Shown here in pieces: positions 59,541-64,000 of a stretch of DNA of 64,000 nt. The DNA is from an uncultured Eubacteriales bacterium (GTDB lineage Bacteria > Bacillota > Clostridia > Christensenellales > Borkfalkiaceae). A model generated the notes under the pieces. The model saw only the letters and a list, made by a program, of their open reading frames with translations, had not been told where the DNA came from and ran no database searches. Each line of letters begins with the position of its first letter. Position 1 is the first letter of the stretch. The stretch lies in contig CAJLKN010000007.1 of assembly GCA_905207235.1 (NCBI GenBank), positions 33,658-97,657 of the forward strand. Direction: 5' to 3'. The translations under genes were made by a program, and so were the position numbers.

Positions 59541-62063
59541 ATGGAAAGCAAAAGATTTTCCCAGAATTTACAGTACGTCATAGCCCGTTCGCAGGAAATA
59601 GCCGACGGGCTGGGCACAAAATACATAGGAAGCGAGCACATCGTTTATTCCATGCTCGCAACGCCCGAATGCACGGCGTTCAGAGTGCTCAACGCATGCG
59701 ACGTCTCCGAGAGCGAATTCAGGCACTACCTCATCAATTCCGCCGACCGCAACTCGACGATAGACGGATTTACTCCGCGCACGAAGCACATGCTTGAACG
59801 CGCGGTGGAGATTGCAATCGACTACGGCGGCGAGGACGCGCTCGCAGGCACGGAGCACCTTCTGTATGCTGTTATGGAATCGCCCGAATGTCTCGCAATG
59901 CGCATACTCCGCGCAATCGGAGCAAACGTAACCCACCTCGCTTCCAAGCTCGAAATGCTCATAAGCAACGAAGAGGAGGACGACGAGGACGATTTCCCTT
60001 CGCCTTTCGCTTCGTTTTTCTGCGAGGGAAGTTCCTCTCGCCAGAAGAAGCCCGCCGCTCATTCGGTAAAGGGCGAACATATCGGCAAAGGCGACAATAT
60101 AGACGGCGACCTCGCCCAGTACGGCACCAACCTCACGCAGAAAGCGAGGGAGGGTAAAATCGACCCCGTAATAGGCAGAAAGAAGGAAATTGACAAAATA
60201 ATTCAGGTTCTTTCCCGCCGCACGAAGAACAATCCCGTCCTCATAGGCGAGCCGGGCGTCGGCAAGTCCGCCGTCGTCGAGGGGCTCGCCCAGGCTATTG
60301 TCAACAATCAGGTGCCCGACCTTTTGAAGGGCAAAATCGTCTTTTCCCTCGACCTTGCGGGCATGGTTGCGGGCGCAAAGTACAGGGGCGATTTCGAAGA
60401 GAGATTGAAAAACGCCATAAATTCCATAAAGGAAAACGGCAATATCATACTTTTCATCGATGAAATTCACAATATCGTCGGCGCAGGTTCGACTTCGGAA
60501 GGAAACATGGACGCGGCTAACATTTTAAAGCCCATGCTCGCCCGCGGCGAATTGCAGACGATAGGCGCGACCACGCTCGAAGAATACCGCAAATATATCG
60601 AAAAGGACGCGGCTCTGGAGCGCCGTTTCACGCCCGTTCAGGTCGAAGAGCCCTCTGTCGAGGACACCGTGGAAATTCTCCGCGGTCTGCGCGACAAGTA
60701 CGAAGCTCACCACAAGGTCGTAATTTCCGACGAGGCGATAATCGCCGCGGCTACGCTTTCGGACAGATATATAACCGACAGATATCTTCCTGACAAGGCA
60801 ATCGACCTCATTGATGAAGCGGCTTCGCGCGCCCGCCTCGACAGCTACAACGCGCCCGAGGAGCTCAAAGAGCTCGAAGAGCGCTTAAAGCGCCTCAATA
60901 TGGAAAAGACCAAAGCCGCTCGCGGAGAAAATTATACGCAGGCGCAGAAACTGGTCGATGAAATAAACGACGTTCAGGCAAAAATCAAGTCCATGAGCTC
61001 AGAATGGCGTCCGGGCAATCACGCTTCCATACCGACCATCGGCAGCGAAGAGATTGCAAAAATCGTCAGCGGCTGGACGGGCGTGCCCGTACTGAAACTT
61101 ACCGAGCAGGAGAGCGAAAAACTTCTTCACCTCGAAGACAACCTGCATAAAAGAATAATCGGTCAGGACGAAGCCGTCTCCGCCGTCTGCCGCGCAATAA
61201 GGCGAGCGCGGGCGGGGCTCAACGAGGCCAACAAACCGATAGGTTCGTTCATTTTCGTCGGTCCCACGGGCGTAGGCAAGACCGACCTTGCAAAAGCTCT
61301 CGCCGAGGCAATGTTCGGCGACGAAAAACTCATGATAAGGCTGGATATGTCCGAATATATGGAAAAGCACACCGTCTCCAAACTTATCGGCGCGCCTCCG
61401 GGATATATCGGCTACGATGACAGCAACGGCGGTCAGCTCACCGAAAAGGTCAGAAGAAAGCCCTATTCGGTTGTGCTCTTCGACGAAATCGAAAAAGCTC
61501 ACCCCGACGTATTCAACATTCTTTTGCAGATACTCGACGACGGTAGACTGACAGACAGTAAGGGCAGGGTAATCAACTTCAAAAATACCATAATCATACT
61601 CACTTCCAACGTCGGCGCGGGTCAGATCAAAAAAATGACCAGCTTCGGCTTCGGCAACGAGCAGAGCGACGGCTACGACGATATGAAAGACAACATTATG
61701 GAAGCTCTCCGTCAGTCTTTCAAGCCCGAGTTTTTGAACAGGCTGGACGATATAATAATTTTCCGCAAACTCACCAAGGAGGAGGCGGGTAAAATCTGCT
61801 ACAAGATAATCGACGGTCTGCGCGCAAAGCTCAGGGACAGAAATATCTCGCTCGAAATAACGCCTGCGGCAATGGATAAACTCATTGACGAAGGTTACAG
61901 CGACGAGTATGGCGCCCGCCCTTTGAAGAGGGTAATCCAGCGCCGCGTGGAGGATAGGTTGTCCGACGAAATACTTGCGGGCCGCGTTCTCAACGGCGAA
62001 ACTGTTACCATAGACGTCAAAGACGACGCGCTTTGCTTTCGTTCAGACAGCAGAGAGGACTGA
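59541..62063 (+). CDS. clpC: ClpC ATPase
   Basis: 840 residues. A double Clp-N domain (1-150), AAA+ domain 1 with Walker A GEPGVGKS near residue 237 and IDEIHN, a UVR-containing middle domain ([24 protein letters not shown] near 439), and AAA+ domain 2 with GPTGVGKT near 574 and FDEIEKAH. Hexamers unfold proteins for ClpP; McsB-tagged substrates are docked through the N domain. The ATG at 59541 has AAAGGAGG upstream; earlier in-frame codons lie inside mcsB. An intrinsic terminator follows at 62076. Confidence 0.96.
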   Translation: MESKRFSQNLQYVIARSQEIADGLGTKYIGSEHIVYSMLATPECTAFRVLNACDVSESEFRHYLINSADRNSTIDGFTPRTKHMLERAVEIAIDYGGEDALAGTEHLLYAVMESPECLAMRILRAIGANVTHLASKLEMLISNEEEDDEDDFPSPFASFFCEGSSSRQKKPAAHSVKGEHIGKGDNIDGDLAQYGTNLTQKAREGKIDPVIGRKKEIDKIIQVLSRRTKNNPVLIGEPGVGKSAVVEGLAQAIVNNQVPDLLKGKIVFSLDLAGMVAGAKYRGDFEERLKNAINSIKENGNIILFIDEIHNIVGAGSTSEGNMDAANILKPMLARGELQTIGATTLEEYRKYIEKDAALERRFTPVQVEEPSVEDTVEILRGLRDKYEAHHKVVISDEAIIAAATLSDRYITDRYLPDKAIDLIDEAASRARLDSYNAPEELKELEERLKRLNMEKTKAARGENYTQAQKLVDEINDVQAKIKSMSSEWRPGNHASIPTIGSEEIAKIVSGWTGVPVLKLTEQESEKLLHLEDNLHKRIIGQDEAVSAVCRAIRRARAGLNEANKPIGSFIFVGPTGVGKTDLAKALAEAMFGDEKLMIRLDMSEYMEKHTVSKLIGAPPGYIGYDDSNGGQLTEKVRRKPYSVVLFDEIEKAHPDVFNILLQILDDGRLTDSKGRVINFKNTIIILTSNVGAGQIKKMTSFGFGNEQSDGYDDMKDNIMEALRQSFKPEFLNRLDDIIIFRKLTKEEAGKICYKIIDGLRAKLRDRNISLEITPAAMDKLIDEGYSDEYGARPLKRVIQRRVEDRLSDEILAGRVLNGETVTIDVKDDALCFRSDSRED

Positions 62064-62075
62064 AAATAAATAAAA

Positions 62076-62105
62076 AATTCCCGCGCACCCCGCGGGAATT
62101 TTTTT
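62076..62105 (+). terminator. clpC operon terminator
   Basis: AATTCCCGCG/CGCGGGAATT stem followed by T5-7. Confidence 0.88.
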
Positions 62106-62145
62106 ATTATAGGGCAAAATTTGCGCCTGCGTTTTTCGACATAAA

Positions 62146-62174
62146 TTGACAAAGTGTATTGCAAGTGATAAAAT
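62146..62174 (+). promoter_or_regulatory. Promoter of the GNAT-like gene
   Basis: TTGACA (62146-62151), 17 bp, TAAAAT (62169-62174) with a TGA extended -10; one of the best matches in the window. Confidence 0.85.
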
Positions 62175-62207
62175 AAATATAATTTATTTGGAGAGAATAT
62201 TTTAAAT

Positions 62208-63350
62208 ATGATTGAAGTTGTGCAGATATCGGGAAAACGCAAAAAAAAGCAGTTTTTCAAATTTCTCATAGACCTTTACAAAGGAAATCCTTACGCCGCC
62301 CCCAATCTTTACGCCGACGAATTCGCCGAATTCGACCCCAACGTCAACGACGCGTTCCGCTTCGCCGACTGCAAGATGTTTCTTGCCTATAAGGACGGAA
62401 AAATCGCAGGTCGAATTGCGGGCATATGGCACAGGGGCTCTAACAACAAAACGGGGCTTAAACAGCTTCGCTTTACCCGCTTCGACGTTATAGACGACTT
62501 CGAGGTTACAAAGGCGCTCTTTGATAAACTTTTCGACTGGGCGAGAGAGCTGGGCATGGACGAAATCATAGGTCCCATATCCTTTTCCGACCTCAACGAA
62601 GAAGGCATGCTCATAGACGGCTTCGATAAAGACAGCACTTACATAGAAATTTACAACTATCCGTATTATGTCGAGCATATGGAAAAACTCGGCGCGTACA
62701 AGGTGGTGGACTGGAACTGCTACCGCATGTCCGTTCCCGCAGAGATGGACCCCAGGCTCGCCCGCCTCGCCGAAATGATAAAAAAGAGGGGCGGTTACGA
62801 AGTTTTGGACGTAAAAACTCTGCTCAAAAAGGATAAAAAGTCTCTCGACAGGTACATTATGGAGTGCCTCGACGTGCTCGACGAGAGTTTTGCCCACCTT
62901 TACGGCACCAGCCCGCTCAACGAGAAGCAGAAGCGCAGGGAGATGGCTACAATCTATCAGGTGCTCGTGCCCGAGTTCGCCGCCGTCGTTCTAAAAGACG
63001 ACCACGTCGTTGCATACGGGTTCGTCATGCCTTCCATGCTTAAAGTCTTGCAGAAAGCCCGCGGCAGCATTTTCCCGTTCGGCATAATTCCTTACATAAA
63101 GGCAATGAACAAGTGCGAAGTTGCCGACATGATGATTATCGGCGTCAGACACGAACACGCCAACAAGGGCACCGTTGCCATAATAATGCACCACATCCTC
63201 GAAGGGTTGATTGCAAGGGGGGTCAGGTATCTCGAGACGGGTCCCGAGCTCGAAACCAACCTCAACGTGCAGAACCTTTGGAAAAATTTCGACAGACAGC
63301 TCGTCAAGCGCCGCCGTTGCTGGGGCTTGAAAGTCGAAGATAAAGAGTAA
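62208..63350 (+). CDS. GNAT-like acyltransferase family protein
   Basis: 380 residues. A conserved N-terminal pattern (KFLIDLYKGNPYAAPNLYADEFAEFDP) and residues about 60-170 (CKMFLAYKDGKIAGRIAGIW, then GPISFSDLNEEGMLIDGFD) are found in a broad clostridial family annotated as GNAT or YghO-like. The C-terminal half is a second acyltransferase-like fold (VVAYGFVMPSM, then HANKGTVAIIMHHILEGLIARGVRYLETGPELETN). The donor and acceptor are unknown. It has its own strong promoter but only a weak SD, and ends at a hairpin terminator. Confidence 0.75.
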   Translation: MIEVVQISGKRKKKQFFKFLIDLYKGNPYAAPNLYADEFAEFDPNVNDAFRFADCKMFLAYKDGKIAGRIAGIWHRGSNNKTGLKQLRFTRFDVIDDFEVTKALFDKLFDWARELGMDEIIGPISFSDLNEEGMLIDGFDKDSTYIEIYNYPYYVEHMEKLGAYKVVDWNCYRMSVPAEMDPRLARLAEMIKKRGGYEVLDVKTLLKKDKKSLDRYIMECLDVLDESFAHLYGTSPLNEKQKRREMATIYQVLVPEFAAVVLKDDHVVAYGFVMPSMLKVLQKARGSIFPFGIIPYIKAMNKCEVADMMIIGVRHEHANKGTVAIIMHHILEGLIARGVRYLETGPELETNLNVQNLWKNFDRQLVKRRRCWGLKVEDKE

Positions 63351-63372
63351 TAACAATGTGAAAAAATAGAAT

Positions 63373-63409
63373 AAAACCCGCCGATTTTCGCAAAAATCAG
63401 CGGGTTTTC
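63373..63409 (+). terminator. Terminator of the GNAT-like gene
   Basis: AAAACCCGC with GCGGGTTTT, with an inner GATTTT/AAAATC stem. Confidence 0.8.
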
Positions 63410-63496
63410 GCTCTGCGGCGACATAATTCTGCATAAAGACAAGTCCTTCGGCATAGTTTATCATAAGCCCTATCGGGCAAGAGGGGAAATATCTTT

Positions 63497-63625
63497 ATGT
63501 GGGAATATATCGTAAAACGAGTGATTACGGAGGGAGAATATATAGTAAGCAGCGGCGCAACCGTCAGGGCTGCGGCCGCGCATTTTTCTGTAAGCAAGTC
63601 AACAGTACATACGGCAGTCCATTAA
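63497..63625 (+). pseudogene. Truncated SpoIIID-like sporulation regulator
   Basis: 42 codons from ATG 63497 with GAGGGG upstream. It reads like the N-terminal half of SpoIIID: EYIVKRVITEGEYIVSSGAT, then AAAHFSVSKSTVHTAV, which is the recognition helix, and stops at 63625. SpoIIID is normally about 80-90 residues with a C-terminal RHIRGG segment, which is not found in any frame. Other frames after the stop read KERFIWKLT or GTLHLEIDITALKAL for up to 17 codons, so a frameshift and deletion are likely. A shortened functional form cannot be excluded. Confidence 0.6.
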
Positions 63626-63674
63626 AGGAACGCTTCATCTGGAAATTGACATAACCGCCCTCAAAGCCCTTTAA

Positions 63675-63973
63675 AACCGCTCATTATTTGCAAAACTAGC
63701 CGTTCCTTTTGCGGACAACCATAACGCAAAACGTAACGGTTTGTTAATACATTTTTTATCTGCCTTAAAAAAATTGCTTAAAATTTAATAAAATTACCTG
63801 CGGGGAAAGCAAAATTTTGCTTTCCCCTCTATGTTTTTAGTGGTATAAACCAGATATGCTACAAAACGAAAAAATAATTAAATTTTACAACAAAAGTGAA
63901 TTTAACTATTGTAAATAATAACAAGGTGTGGTAAAGTATTACTATAATAACTAGGAATTATTGAGAGTAAATC
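63675..63973. other. AT-rich intergenic region with a perfect palindrome
   Basis: No ORF is recognised. GGGGAAAGCAAAA and its exact complement form a 26-nt perfect palindrome at 63802-63827, with T-rich sequence after it; it may be a terminator or operator. TATAAT at 63943-63948 probably serves the next gene. Confidence 0.6.
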
Positions 63974-64000
63974 ATGTTTAATATTAATGAAAATTTTCAT
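63974..64000 (+). CDS. Start of a gene running off the window
   Basis: ATG at 63974 opens a frame (MFNINENFH) to the end of the window. A GAGAG lies 8 nt upstream and a TATAAT 26 nt upstream. Too short to identify. Confidence 0.35.

Noticed and set aside
1..64000. tRNA or rRNA genes
   Set aside because: No cloverleaf with a GTTCRA-type T loop and CCA end, and no rRNA core sequence, was recognised on either strand.

Overview
The window looks like a chromosomal segment of an anaerobic, fermentative bacterium of the Clostridia type (Bacillota). The support is the dgt-dnaG-rpoD-trmK-nif3 cluster, mcsA-mcsB-clpC, a SpoVAC homologue and a SpoIIID-like remnant, pyruvate formate-lyase, a 2-hydroxyacyl-CoA-dehydratase-type activase, an A-type RNase P RNA, and many sigma-A promoters with 17-bp spacers, several with an extended -10. 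No tRNA, rRNA, prophage, IS element or CRISPR array was recognised. A pectate-lyase lipoprotein suggests a plant-polysaccharide-rich habitat such as the gut; that is inference.

Layout. 1-4.7 kb: end of a surface-type protein, a lipoprotein, an SDR, thyA-folA and a ZIP metal transporter. 4.75-8.8 kb: orphan spoVAC, then a ZTP riboswitch controlling pflA, a thioredoxin-like gene and a pyruvate formate-lyase split into a catalytic chain and a separate glycyl-radical chain. 8.9-16.1 kb: a BspA-type LRR protein, then a degenerate metallo-beta-lactamase-fold protein heading aroC-aroB-aroE-aroQ-aroK and an SDR. 16.2-22.3 kb: dgt-dnaG-rpoD-trmK-nif3-zinc-ribbon. 22.5-27.3 kb: iron-sulfur flavoprotein, archaeal-type aspS, a 6S-RNA-like transcript, pyk and rnpB. 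27.5-34.5 kb: tldD-tldE, then a two-gene unit resembling the anaerobic plasmalogen synthase (plsA/plsR). 34.6-40.6 kb: methyltransferase, tkt and a phosphohexomutase on the minus strand, then proS.

40.8-44.1 kb: a lysoplasmalogenase-like (YhhN) membrane domain fused to an iron-type alcohol dehydrogenase, overlapping an ALDH3-type fatty aldehyde dehydrogenase gene. 44.1-51 kb: an AT-rich gap of about 1 kb, then a 1905-residue lipoprotein with zinc-ribbon-like repeats, a pectate-lyase domain and FIVAR-like helices. 51-57.8 kb: a Cys-rich small protein, a lone holin-like protein, marR with a YczE-type membrane protein, a ferredoxin/cupin/Fe-S operon opposite a Crp/Fnr regulator, and the GGGtGRT/NifU-like pair. 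58-64 kb: mcsA-mcsB-clpC without ctsR, a GNAT-like gene, a broken spoIIID-like gene and the start of another gene.

The most interesting reading is a plasmalogen cycle. The 30.3-34.5 kb pair would make the vinyl-ether lipid. The 40.8-44.1 kb pair would cleave lysoplasmalogen and reduce or oxidise the released fatty aldehyde. The second unit, a membrane lysoplasmalogenase fused to its presumed aldehyde-consuming partner, is not a combination I recognise as described. A second theme is the split, riboswitch-controlled pyruvate formate-lyase.
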